Source: Muribaculaceae bacterium (GTDB lineage: Bacteria; Bacteroidota; Bacteroidia; Bacteroidales; Muribaculaceae). Taken from it: a stretch of 16,235 nucleotides of DNA. The position numbers and the translations under genes were made by a program. The stretch is taken from contig CADFRV010000023.1 in the NCBI GenBank assembly GCA_902836725.1, forward strand, positions 1-16,235. The letters run 5' to 3'. Position 1 is the stretch's first letter, and each line of letters opens with the position of its first letter. The notes under the pieces were generated by a model. The model was not told the origin of the DNA, ran no database searches, and worked only from the letters and a program-made list of their open reading frames with translations. Below are positions 1 to 7,313 of the stretch, piece after piece.

Positions 1-142
1 CTGCACCCACATCCTCTCGTTCGAGGGTGACGGCAAAGTGGTATTTTATGAAGGATCATACTCCGACTACGAGGCATACAAGAAAGCCCAGAACGGCGGA
101 AAAGAACACCCGCGCCGCCGTTACCGCAAACTGATGGAGTGA
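1..142 (+). CDS. ettA: ABC-F ATPase EttA, C-terminal fragment
   Basis: This is the last 46 codons of a gene that begins upstream of the window. The frame is open from position 2 and stops at TGA 140-142. The readable peptide includes THILSFEGDGKVVFYEG, then YSDYEAYKK and a basic end, RRRYRKLME. That is the tail after the second nucleotide-binding domain in EttA-type ABC-F proteins: an H-loop region ICTHIL, then the FFEGN-like and YEEYKK-like segments. EttA is a cytosolic ribosome-bound ATPase that gates entry into elongation according to energy state. The Walker motifs lie outside the window, so the call rests only on the C-terminal signature. The stop sits just ahead of tamL. Confidence 0.8.
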   Translation, partial: CTHILSFEGDGKVVFYEGSYSDYEAYKKAQNGGKEHPRRRYRKLME

Positions 143-174
143 TCCGCCAAAACCTACATCAAGCTACACGACCG

Positions 175-2553
175 ATGAACATGCTGCTGCGGCGTTGGCT
201 TCTCGCACTGTGCACATTGGCAGCTGTCATGGTGCTGCCTGGATGCAGCTCCACACGCAATGTGCCCGCCGGCTCCTATCTGCTCGACAAAGTGAGCATC
301 ACGGTAGCCGACAGCGCGCATGTATCCACCCGCCCGCTATACAACTACCTGAGGCAGACCCCGAACCACAAGGCTTTGGGGTTTGCCCGGTTACAGCTTG
401 GGGTGTACAACCTCGCAGGAGACTCCGCCGGCCGCTTCAACCGCTGGCTGCGCAAGATAGGAGAGCCGCCGGTGATATATGACCAACAGCTTACCGACCA
501 GAGTATCCGCCAGTTGCGCCAGGCACTCATCAACAGCGGCTACAACGACGCCAGGGTGGAGACGGAACTCAGCATGACTTCTGAAAAGAAGATCGGGATA
601 AACTACAAGCTCTATCCCGGCGAACCGCATGTGATCGGTGCCGTCAGCTACGAGTTCCAGGATCCGGAGATAGAGGAACTGGTGATCTCCGATACCATAG
701 CATGGCCGGCACAACCGGGAGAGAAACTCGACAGAAACCTGCTTGACCGGCAGCGTGCCATGATAGTGGAGAAACTGCGCGACAACGGTTACTTCGCTTT
801 CACCAAAGAGCACATCGGATTCATCGCTGACACCGTGGCCGGAGAAAAGAGGGTGGAGCTTACCATGGTAGTGCACAATCCGCGCATACAGCAGCAGGAA
901 GCGGCTGAAGGGAGCGGAAAGGAGGCGCTCGGGGAACTCCTCGTAACCCTGCCGCGCCACAACCGCTATATGTACCGCAAGGTAGTGATAGTGCCCGACT
1001 TTTCACCGGGCGACAGCTCCTCCGACTTCAATTTCGCCGGGCGTGACACCGTGTATTATGACGGCCTGGAGATACTGTACGGCCCCGACCCCTACCTCAG
1101 CCCTAAAGCCCTGTCAGAGCAATGTTTCATCAGACCAGGGGAACTTTACAGCACCACAGGAATAGACCGCACATACGAGGCTCTGAACCGCCTTGCCATA
1201 CTCCGGTATGTCAACATACTCACCCGTCCCGCCGGGACAGACGGCCAGGAACAGCTGCTTGATGCCTACATACTCCTGTCACGCACAAAAAAGATGGGAG
1301 TGACACTCGAACTCGAAGGCACCAACTCCGAGGGGGATCTCGGTGTGGGTGGAGGGATCACTTTCCAGCACCGCAACCTCGCCAAAGGGGGCGAACAGCT
1401 GACCGCGAAATTCCGCGGCGCATACGAAAGCCTGTCAGGCAATCTCGACGGCCTTATAAACGACAGCTACACCGAGCTGGCAGGAGAACTCGGCATCACC
1501 TTCCCCACATTCAAAGCGCCGTTCCTGCGGCGCAGTTTCAAACAGAAAATGAGAGCGTCAACCGAATTCGCCGTCACTTTCATGCGCCAGGAACGTCCAG
1601 AATACACACGTGTGATCGCCGGCGGCACATGGCGATACAAATGGGCCGACCGCTCGAACCTCACCCGCCGCACGTTTGACCTTATAGACATAAACGTGGT
1701 AAACCTGCCGCGCTCCACCATCGACTTCATCGACAAGATAGCGCCCGACAATCCGCTGCTGCGCTACAGCTATGAAGACCACTTCATCATGCGCATGGGC
1801 TACACCTGGTACCACACCAACCGCCAGGCTGCATCGGCCGACATAGGCCGCACCTCAATGCAGACAAACACCTACACCACCCGAGCCTCTGTGGAGACAG
1901 CAGGCGCGCTCCTGTATGCCATCTCCTCCATGATCAACCAGCGGCGGTCAGACGGAGCCTACAAGATCTTCGGCATACAGTACGCCCAGTATCTGAAAGG
2001 GGAGATTGACTACACCATCAACCACCGTTTCACAGACCGCAACTCCATATCGTTCCACACAGGTTTCGGCATAGCGTGGCCATACGGCAACTCCTCGATG
2101 GTGCCATTCGAAAAACGATTTTACGCCGGAGGGGCCAACGGCGTGCGCGGATGGAGCGTGCGCACCCTCGGCCCCGGATCATACGACTCACGCAACTCGG
2201 TAAGCGATTTCATCAACCAGTGCGGCGACATCTCGCTGATACTCAACCTGGAATACCGCAACAAACTCTTCTGGGTATTCGAGGGAGCACTGTTCATCGA
2301 CGCCGGCAACATCTGGACTATAAAGAATTATCCGAACCAGCCCGGCGGATTTTTCAGCTTCAAGACATTCTACAAAGAGATCGCCGCCGCATACGGCATC
2401 GGATTGCGTATGGACTTCAACTACTTCCTGCTCCGCTTTGACATGGGTGTGAAAGCCCACAACCCCGGCAAGGGACAGGAAAGATGGCCGATAATACATC
2501 CCCGCTGGGGACGCGACACTTCGTTCCATTTCTCTGTGGGATACCCGTTCTGA
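175..2553 (+). CDS. tamL: TamL-type outer-membrane lipoprotein, Omp85/BamA superfamily
   Basis: A 792-aa Omp85-family protein that would insert or assemble proteins at the outer membrane, the Bacteroidota counterpart of TamA. The N-terminus is a lipoprotein signal: RR at 6-7, a hydrophobic stretch, then the lipobox LPGC with the lipid-modified Cys at 24. POTRA-like repeats follow, including the RKIGEPPVIYD segment that I associate with TamL. The second half is a 16-stranded-type beta-barrel carrying the family loop motif GGANGVRGW (about residues 650-658). The chain ends in aromatic F (GYPF), as expected of a barrel beta-signal. I chose ATG 175 because it gives a clean signal peptide; ATG 181 is equally possible, and the in-frame GTG at 139 would add a polar extension inside the ettA stop. 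No tamB-like gene is adjacent in the window. Confidence 0.85.
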   Translation: MNMLLRRWLLALCTLAAVMVLPGCSSTRNVPAGSYLLDKVSITVADSAHVSTRPLYNYLRQTPNHKALGFARLQLGVYNLAGDSAGRFNRWLRKIGEPPVIYDQQLTDQSIRQLRQALINSGYNDARVETELSMTSEKKIGINYKLYPGEPHVIGAVSYEFQDPEIEELVISDTIAWPAQPGEKLDRNLLDRQRAMIVEKLRDNGYFAFTKEHIGFIADTVAGEKRVELTMVVHNPRIQQQEAAEGSGKEALGELLVTLPRHNRYMYRKVVIVPDFSPGDSSSDFNFAGRDTVYYDGLEILYGPDPYLSPKALSEQCFIRPGELYSTTGIDRTYEALNRLAILRYVNILTRPAGTDGQEQLLDAYILLSRTKKMGVTLELEGTNSEGDLGVGGGITFQHRNLAKGGEQLTAKFRGAYESLSGNLDGLINDSYTELAGELGITFPTFKAPFLRRSFKQKMRASTEFAVTFMRQERPEYTRVIAGGTWRYKWADRSNLTRRTFDLIDINVVNLPRSTIDFIDKIAPDNPLLRYSYEDHFIMRMGYTWYHTNRQAASADIGRTSMQTNTYTTRASVETAGALLYAISSMINQRRSDGAYKIFGIQYAQYLKGEIDYTINHRFTDRNSISFHTGFGIAWPYGNSSMVPFEKRFYAGGANGVRGWSVRTLGPGSYDSRNSVSDFINQCGDISLILNLEYRNKLFWVFEGALFIDAGNIWTIKNYPNQPGGFFSFKTFYKEIAAAYGIGLRMDFNYFLLRFDMGVKAHNPGKGQERWPIIHPRWGRDTSFHFSVGYPF

Positions 2554-2595
2554 TTTCCAGCATTAATGTTTTTTGCAAATTAAACAGACTTAAGT

Positions 2596-3246
2596 ATGAA
2601 AAAACTCGTGATATTTGATCTTGACGGCACACTGCTGAACACAATCGCAGACCTCGGAGCCGCAACAAACTATGCCCTGGAACAGTGCGGATTTCCCACC
2701 CACCCCATTTCGGCATATCCGCGCTTCGTAGGGAGCGGCATAAGCAAACTGCTTGAGCGTGTGCTCCCCGAAAGCCAGCGCAATCCCGAGCAGGTGGACC
2801 GTCTGCGTCCCCATTTCTTCAAATATTACGGGGAGCATATGGCCGACGACACCGTGCCCTACCCCGGCATACCGGAACTGCTGCAACAGCTCACGCAACG
2901 TGGTGTGAAAATAGCCGTCGCATCCAACAAATACCAGGAAGCGGTGGAAAAGCTGATCGGCAAATATTTTCCCGATCTTCCCTGGGCGACAGTGGAAGGA
3001 CAGAAAGAGGGGGTACCTGTAAAACCGGACCCGTCGATCGTGTTCGATATACTCGGCAAATGCCCCACCCCAAAAGAGGAGGTGCTGTATGTGGGTGACT
3101 CCGGGATAGACATGGAGACGGCACGCCGCGCCTGTGTGGAGTCAGCCGGTGTCACCTGGGGATTCCGCCCTGTCAGCGAACTGCGCGAATGCCTGGCCGA
3201 CAACATTGTGGAAACCACAGGCCAGTTGCTCCGCCTCACCGTATGA
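2596..3246 (+). CDS. gph: HAD-superfamily phosphatase, phosphoglycolate phosphatase-like
   Basis: A 216-aa cytosolic HAD hydrolase of the usual Gph/PGMB length. Motif I is DLDGT, with nucleophile Asp8 and acid/base Asp10. An alpha-helical cap follows at about residues 15-85. Motif II is VASNK (Ser110), the motif III lysine lies in KPDP (Lys143), and motif IV is GDSGIDM (Asp168 and Asp172, Mg2+ ligands). The family removes phosphate from 2-phosphoglycolate or related small phosphoesters. Substrates vary, so the exact one cannot be read from sequence. It starts 42 bp after tamL, so co-transcription is possible but not shown. The start ATG follows an A/T-rich stretch without a Shine-Dalgarno site, normal for Bacteroidota. 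Nothing is missing from the catalytic set. Confidence 0.82.
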   Translation: MKKLVIFDLDGTLLNTIADLGAATNYALEQCGFPTHPISAYPRFVGSGISKLLERVLPESQRNPEQVDRLRPHFFKYYGEHMADDTVPYPGIPELLQQLTQRGVKIAVASNKYQEAVEKLIGKYFPDLPWATVEGQKEGVPVKPDPSIVFDILGKCPTPKEEVLYVGDSGIDMETARRACVESAGVTWGFRPVSELRECLADNIVETTGQLLRLTV

Positions 3247-3332
3247 CCCTGACCGGTGGTCTCAGCCTGATCTCCCCGCCATGTAACCTGATGAAATCGT
3301 AACAGACATGCTCCGATTTTGGAGGTTATTCT

Positions 3333-3362
3333 TTTGCAAGTTAAAAATTATAACTAATTTTA
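3333..3362 (+). promoter_or_regulatory. Candidate Bacteroidota sigma-70 promoter for the riboswitch transcript
   Basis: A TTTG at 3333-3336 matches the -33 element. TAATTTTA at 3355-3362 matches seven of eight positions of the -7 consensus TAnnTTTG. The spacing is 18 bp, slightly short of the usual 19-21. Transcription would begin a few bases on, just as the aptamer's first helix strand starts at about 3363, which supports the call. The preceding stretch 3247-3332 holds nothing else that I can recognise. Confidence 0.5.
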
Positions 3363-3582
3363 CGGCCGAAATGGTCGCTCATCCCCGAGGAGTCGGGGTA
3401 TATAGGAGCATTAAAAGGGAACGAGGTGTGATTCCTCGACAGTACCCGCTGCTGTAATTCCAGCTTGCGACGGCTTTGTACCGTTGTCGCCAAGCAGAAC
3501 GTTTATCGCAACATGTCACTGATTCACAATCGGGAAGGCGCGATAAAACAGGGATAAGTCAGAAGACCTGCCATTTTGCCGA
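3363..3582 (+). ncRNA. Cobalamin (adenosylcobalamin-type) riboswitch aptamer
   Basis: The conserved core is present in order: AAAAGGGAA (3413-3421); a P4-like hairpin CGAGG/CCTCG (3422-3426 with 3434-3438) enclosing GTG; CCCGC then CTGTAA (3445-3457); a peripheral stem (3464-3473 with 3481-3494); TCACTG (about 3516-3521) and CGGGAAGGC (3531-3539), enclosed by TTTATCGC/GCGATAAA (3502-3509 with 3540-3547); and the B12 box AAGTCAGAAGACCTGCC (3556-3572). The outer helix can form between AAATGG (3369-3374) and CCATTT (3571-3576), extended by GGC/GCC. The strand points at the BtuG-like gene. The expected effect is to lower expression of the downstream surface genes when cobalamin is plentiful. Class membership is clear; ligand preference among cobalamins is not. 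Confidence 0.95.
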
Positions 3583-3689
3583 CATAAAGATCGCCCCGGG
3601 CAATGGGCAGAGCTTCTGACAGATTCCCATTAAAAGCAGGTGTGCGGGTTGCCGCATTCCGATTTTTAAGCATTTGTTGAAAAACTGAT
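3583..3689 (+). promoter_or_regulatory. Leader between aptamer and terminator (expression platform region)
   Basis: These 107 nt hold no convincing gene. They can fold into a hairpin of AATGGG (3602-3607) with CCCATT (3626-3631), containing an inner CAGA/TCTG, and into a short hairpin TGCGG/CCGCA (3643-3647 with 3652-3656). The segment CCGGGCAAT (3596-3604) is complementary, with one bulged C, to ATTCCCGG in the left arm of the downstream terminator (3692-3699). It is therefore a candidate antiterminator strand. This pairing is inference from complementarity only. Confidence 0.4.
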
Positions 3690-3740
3690 ATATTCCCGGT
3701 CGCATGACTTTTGTCGGTGCGACCGGGATATTTTTGTTTC
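3690..3740 (+). terminator. Intrinsic terminator in the riboswitch leader
   Basis: ATAT(T)CCCGGTCGCA at 3690-3704 pairs with TGCGACCGGGATAT at 3718-3731, with one bulged T. An inner GAC/GTC with a TTTT loop extends the stem. TTTTTGTTT follows. It lies about 108 nt after the aptamer and 24 nt before the first gene's start, exactly where a riboswitch-controlled terminator would act. Confidence 0.85.
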
Positions 3741-3763
3741 TGACAACCGCTGACATTTTTTTG

Positions 3764-4960
3764 ATGGGAACCATATACAACAGCACACAGACACGCCATA
3801 AGAGCGCACAATACCGACGGATGGCGGTATGCCTTATCGCGGCGCTTCTTCTGAGCCTCACGGCATGCAGGGAGGACGAGCTTGTCGTACCTACCGAATA
3901 CGATATTATCGGTGACGAGAACCCCGGCAGCGCCATCCGCGGCCTGTATCTCGTGAACGAAGGTAACATGGGATCCAACAAATGCTCACTCGATTACTAT
4001 GATTACCGCACCGGACTCTATGCACGAAACTTCTATTCGGAGCGCAATCCTAATGTCATCAAGGAACTCGGGGATGTGGGAAACGACATAGGCATCTACG
4101 GCTCGAAACTCTATGTGGTGGTGAACTGCTCGCACAAAGTCGAGGTAATGGACGCCCACAGCGGCGTCAGGATAGGCCAGATAGACATACCCAACTGCCG
4201 CTACATACGCTTCCACCGCGGCAAGGCTTATGTAAGCTCATACGTAGGCCCGGTGCTGATAGATCCCGACGCACCCAAAGGCGCCGTTGTCGAGGTAGAC
4301 ACAACCTCGCTTGCCGTGACACGCAAAGTGAGTGTCGGCTATCAGCCGGAAGAGATGGAGATAGTCGATGACTACATGTATGTGGCCAACTCCGGCGGCT
4401 ACCGCGCGCCCGACTATGACAACACGGTGTCGGTCATACAGATGATCGACTTCAAACAGGTGCAGCTCATACCGGTAGGAATAAACCTGCACCGTGTCAA
4501 GAAAGACCGTTACAAGAAATTATGGGTTACATCGCGAGGCGACTATCAGAGCCGCCCGTCGCGCCTCTACGTGCTTGAAAAGAAAGCCGGCTACAATCAG
4601 ATGGTGGTCACCGACACTATCCCTGTGGCCTGCTCCAACATGGCCATACATGGCGATTCGCTCTATTATTATGCCACAGAATGGAACAACTATACCGGAT
4701 CCAACACAATTTCATACGGCATAATCGACATTCGCACAAAAGAGACCGTTTCGACCAATTTCATTACCGACGGCACCGAGAAAGAGATAACCATACCCTA
4801 CGGGATAGCCATACACCCCGAGACAGGAGACATATTCGTCACCGACGCCAAGAACTATGTCAGCAGCGGCACACTTTACTGCTTCACCAAAGAGGGCCGA
4901 CGCAAATGGAGCGTGCGCACAGGCGACATACCTGCCCACATCACATTCCTCTACAAATGA
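3764..4960 (+). CDS. btuG: BtuG-like cobalamin-binding surface lipoprotein (YncE/DUF5074-type beta-propeller)
   Basis: A 398-aa protein. A basic n-region (residues 11-19) and a hydrophobic segment end in lipobox LTAC with Cys35. The next residues REDE are acidic, as in Bacteroidota surface-export signals. The body is a seven-bladed propeller: YLVNEGNMGSNKCSLDYYD opens blade one, then repeated units such as GSKLYVVVN, GKAYVSSYVG, DDYMYVANSGG, KKLWVTSRGD, DSLYYYATEWN and GDIFVTDAKN. Bacteroides BtuG proteins of this fold bind vitamin B12 outside the cell and cap the transporter BtuB. The riboswitch directly upstream supports that role. I chose ATG 3764 because it gives the signal peptide a positive n-region. 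An in-frame ATG at 3704 lies inside the terminator stem and is unlikely. ATG 3821 (379 aa, Cys16) is possible but lacks basic residues. Binding residues were not checked. Confidence 0.75.
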   Translation: MGTIYNSTQTRHKSAQYRRMAVCLIAALLLSLTACREDELVVPTEYDIIGDENPGSAIRGLYLVNEGNMGSNKCSLDYYDYRTGLYARNFYSERNPNVIKELGDVGNDIGIYGSKLYVVVNCSHKVEVMDAHSGVRIGQIDIPNCRYIRFHRGKAYVSSYVGPVLIDPDAPKGAVVEVDTTSLAVTRKVSVGYQPEEMEIVDDYMYVANSGGYRAPDYDNTVSVIQMIDFKQVQLIPVGINLHRVKKDRYKKLWVTSRGDYQSRPSRLYVLEKKAGYNQMVVTDTIPVACSNMAIHGDSLYYYATEWNNYTGSNTISYGIIDIRTKETVSTNFITDGTEKEITIPYGIAIHPETGDIFVTDAKNYVSSGTLYCFTKEGRRKWSVRTGDIPAHITFLYK

Positions 4961-6168
4961 AAAAAATAATATACATACTGCTTTCGCTCGCGGCCGCCGG
5001 ATGTACCGACGAACCACCCACCGTGAATCTCGGGATCGATGACGTATATCATATCCCGCGCATGTCCAAACTGCCGCTGCACTCCTCCCTTACCGGCAAA
5101 GCCTACCGGTGGACTGTCAACGGACGCACCGTCTCCACATCCGACAGCTACATATTCGTGGCCTCGGAAGAGGGAACATACGATCTTACATTCGAGATAA
5201 TAGATCCGGACACACCATATGATTTCAGCTTCACCGTAAATGTAATGCACGAGGAGGGGGAATACAGCCCTTATATAAGCCGCGTGTATGAATACTGTCC
5301 GGCGCCGGGACAGTTCGTGAACGAGATGCCGAAATATGAAAAGGGGGACACTTATGCCGATATACTGAAAAAGTGCGAGGAATCCATCTCCGGCACAAAC
5401 GACATAATGATTACTCTCGGAGGATATGGCGGATATGTGACTTTCGGATTCGACCATACGGTGATGAACGTGCCGGGAAAAAAGGATCTCAGGATATGGG
5501 GAAACGCGTTCTACGAACTCACAAATCCCGATGCAAAAGGGGGATCGGCAGAGCCCGGGATAGTGATGGTAAGCTATGACACCAACTGCAACGGCCTTCC
5601 CGACGATCCTTGGTATGAACTCGCGGGAAGCGAATACCATAATCCCGCCACCCGACACGGCTATTCGATAACATACCGGCGTCCTGATCCCGGCCATCAG
5701 CCGGTGGAGGATGACGAGGGGTATCTCGATGACCTCACCTATATACCCTGGCATGATTCCCTGGGTGAAACCGGATATATAGCGAAAAACATATTCCACA
5801 GCCAGAGCTACTACCCGCTATGGACCGGCGAGGATGAACTGACTTTTTCAGGATCGCTGCTTCCACCAAACGGAACTGACACAAGCGGCACGGGAAGATA
5901 TTATATCCTCTATGCCTACGACTGGGGGTACGTGGACAACCATCCCAACGAATTCGAGGAACTGAACTCTTTCGACATATCATGGGCGGTGGATGCCGAC
6001 GGGAATCCGGTAGATCTCCCCGGAGTGGATTTCGTGCGCGTTTACACCGGTCTCAACCAATATTGCGGATGGCTTGGGGAAACATCCACTGAAATATCAC
6101 GCGCATGCGACCTGCACATCAGTGTGCCCGGCATACCCCTTCCCGAGCTCCGGGATAATATAAACTAA
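4957..6168 (+). CDS. PKD-domain cell-surface lipoprotein of a cobalamin locus
   Basis: A 403-aa protein whose ATG overlaps the previous stop as ATGA, implying translational coupling. MKKIIYILLSLAAAGC is a lipoprotein signal (Cys16), followed by TDEP, an acidic start consistent with surface display. Residues about 40-98 form an Ig-like PKD-type domain (YRWTVNG early, EGTYDLTFEIID later). The remaining 300 residues form a domain I know only as the C-terminal part of similar Bacteroidales surface proteins found beside BtuG genes. It contains DTNCNGLPDDPWYELAG, a DxNxNGxxDD loop resembling calcium-binding loops. Its biochemical role is not established. Context suggests an accessory in corrinoid capture with the BtuG-like partner. 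A longer reading frame extends upstream to 4681, but it lies inside the previous gene and would lack a signal peptide. Confidence 0.75.
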   Translation: MKKIIYILLSLAAAGCTDEPPTVNLGIDDVYHIPRMSKLPLHSSLTGKAYRWTVNGRTVSTSDSYIFVASEEGTYDLTFEIIDPDTPYDFSFTVNVMHEEGEYSPYISRVYEYCPAPGQFVNEMPKYEKGDTYADILKKCEESISGTNDIMITLGGYGGYVTFGFDHTVMNVPGKKDLRIWGNAFYELTNPDAKGGSAEPGIVMVSYDTNCNGLPDDPWYELAGSEYHNPATRHGYSITYRRPDPGHQPVEDDEGYLDDLTYIPWHDSLGETGYIAKNIFHSQSYYPLWTGEDELTFSGSLLPPNGTDTSGTGRYYILYAYDWGYVDNHPNEFEELNSFDISWAVDADGNPVDLPGVDFVRVYTGLNQYCGWLGETSTEISRACDLHISVPGIPLPELRDNIN

Positions 6169-6184
6169 TTTCCACGACTTGCTT

Positions 6185-7225
6185 ATGAAAAAAATCCACA
6201 TCCCCTTTCTGGCACTGATAGCCCTTTCGGCAAACGCATTCGTTGTCGACTGGGACAGAATAACCCATTGGGCAGGAAGCGGCCCCAACAAGGCAGCTCT
6301 GGTAGTACAGTTCAATGACGAGGGCCCTGAAGAGGCATATGTCTGGGGCTACCGGTGGGAGGATGGCGCCGAACCATCGGGAGAGGATATGTTCCGCTCC
6401 ATTGCCGAGGTATCCACCGATCTCACACTGTTCACCCAGTACACGGGATGGATGGGAAACACGGTATGCGGCATCGGATATTCCGACGGACATACCATCT
6501 CGTCGTTCCTTGAATTTGATTTCAACTCGGCGCTTGAAGACGCCAATATCAGTTTCAACTGGTTCTCGGCCAACACGTCGCTCGGACAGACGAGCGTTCC
6601 CGGATGGGACACCCAGGAGCTTTGCGACGCCGCCATCGAGGCATCGGCCATGACACATATCCTCGATCATCCTATCAACGCGCGAGAATACGGATACGCC
6701 TGCTACGACTATGACTGGTGGCAACCTTACGGCCGCACCGACGCTGCGCGGCAAAGATGGAACGCCGGGTGGTACAAAGGCTACTGGAGCTATTGGGTAG
6801 GAGGAACAGATTCCGACGATCTCTCATATTCAGGGGTAGGCATGACTTCACGCAAACTTCAAGACGGGTGTGTGGACGCCTGGAAATATATGTTTCTTGA
6901 CGGGCCTGTGGTGTTTTCGCCACGTCGTGAAGGACAAAACAGGCCACGCCGCACAGCCGCCGATATCGACGCCCATACCGGAGCCAGCCCGCAATGGCAT
7001 GAGCTCAATTACGATCATTTCGGTGTGCCTCAATCCGGTATAGAGCCTCTGTCAGCCACCAATGACTCCACCGTGAGAATATACGACATGCAAGGCAACC
7101 TGCTTATCACCACAGACCGCGAGGCCACCATATCCGATATAAAGAAAAAACTCCGTGCCGGAATCTACATAATAAAATGCGGACGGCATACAAAAAAACT
7201 GATACTCAACGGCCACTCAGAATAG
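6185..7225 (+). CDS. Secreted YWSYW-domain protein with C-terminal sorting-type tail
   Basis: A 346-aa protein that I cannot assign to a named family. Residues 1-18 are a Sec signal peptide ending ANA. Residues about 22-240 form a domain rich in Trp and Tyr with landmarks NKAALVVQFND (35-45), GYRWEDG (55-61), GWYKGYWSYWV (195-205) and RKLQDGCVDAW (223-233). The same landmarks recur at the N-terminus of the next gene's product. After a basic linker (247-257), the last 55 residues (VRIYDMQGNLL, then LRAGIYIIKCG) look like a type A C-terminal sorting domain of type IX secretion substrates. It starts 16 bp after the PKD gene; a TTG six bases upstream is a weaker start. The position in a cobalamin-controlled block suggests a role in corrinoid or cofactor binding at the surface, but that is inference. 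Confidence 0.7.
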   Translation: MKKIHIPFLALIALSANAFVVDWDRITHWAGSGPNKAALVVQFNDEGPEEAYVWGYRWEDGAEPSGEDMFRSIAEVSTDLTLFTQYTGWMGNTVCGIGYSDGHTISSFLEFDFNSALEDANISFNWFSANTSLGQTSVPGWDTQELCDAAIEASAMTHILDHPINAREYGYACYDYDWWQPYGRTDAARQRWNAGWYKGYWSYWVGGTDSDDLSYSGVGMTSRKLQDGCVDAWKYMFLDGPVVFSPRREGQNRPRRTAADIDAHTGASPQWHELNYDHFGVPQSGIEPLSATNDSTVRIYDMQGNLLITTDREATISDIKKKLRAGIYIIKCGRHTKKLILNGHSE

Positions 7226-7300
7226 CACCCGGTGTAACACAACCACGGGAACAGACGCAAACAGACACCACCTATTATCATAGAATATTTCAAACCATAA

Positions 7301-7308
7301 TATATTTT
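7301..7308 (+). promoter_or_regulatory. Possible internal -7-like element (weak)
   Basis: The 88-bp gap 7226-7313 is the only long spacer inside the block. Its second half is AT-rich and contains TATATTTT, seven of eight to TAnnTTTG. No convincing -33 TTTG sits 19-21 bp upstream, and the element is only 5 bp from the start codon. An internal promoter is possible but weakly supported. There is no hairpin followed by a T-run in the gap, so read-through from the upstream gene is expected. Confidence 0.2.
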
Positions 7309-7313
7309 CTCAG

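Noticed and set aside
391..960. 189-aa open frame on the minus strand inside tamL
   Set aside because: It is antisense to a well-supported gene and has no family pattern. Long antisense frames are common opposite GC-rich genes, and the same applies to 4951-5799, 6119-6754 and 13709-14317.
3311..3324. Small hairpin CTCC/GGAG after gph as a terminator
   Set aside because: The stem has only four pairs and the following tract is interrupted (GTTATTCTTTT). It is too weak to call and overlaps the promoter region.
3603..3680. 25-codon open frame in the riboswitch leader starting ATGGGCAGA
   Set aside because: It lies within predicted hairpins, has no recognisable peptide pattern and ends well before the terminator. 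A frame of this length is expected by chance.
3704..3763. Upstream in-frame ATG that would lengthen the BtuG-like protein by 20 residues
   Set aside because: The codon is part of the terminator stem, and the extension would place a second hydrophobic stretch ahead of the real lipoprotein signal.
4681..4956. Upstream extension of the PKD-protein frame
   Set aside because: It overlaps the BtuG-like gene in another frame, reads as His/Arg-rich low-quality sequence, and would hide the lipoprotein signal that starts at 4957.
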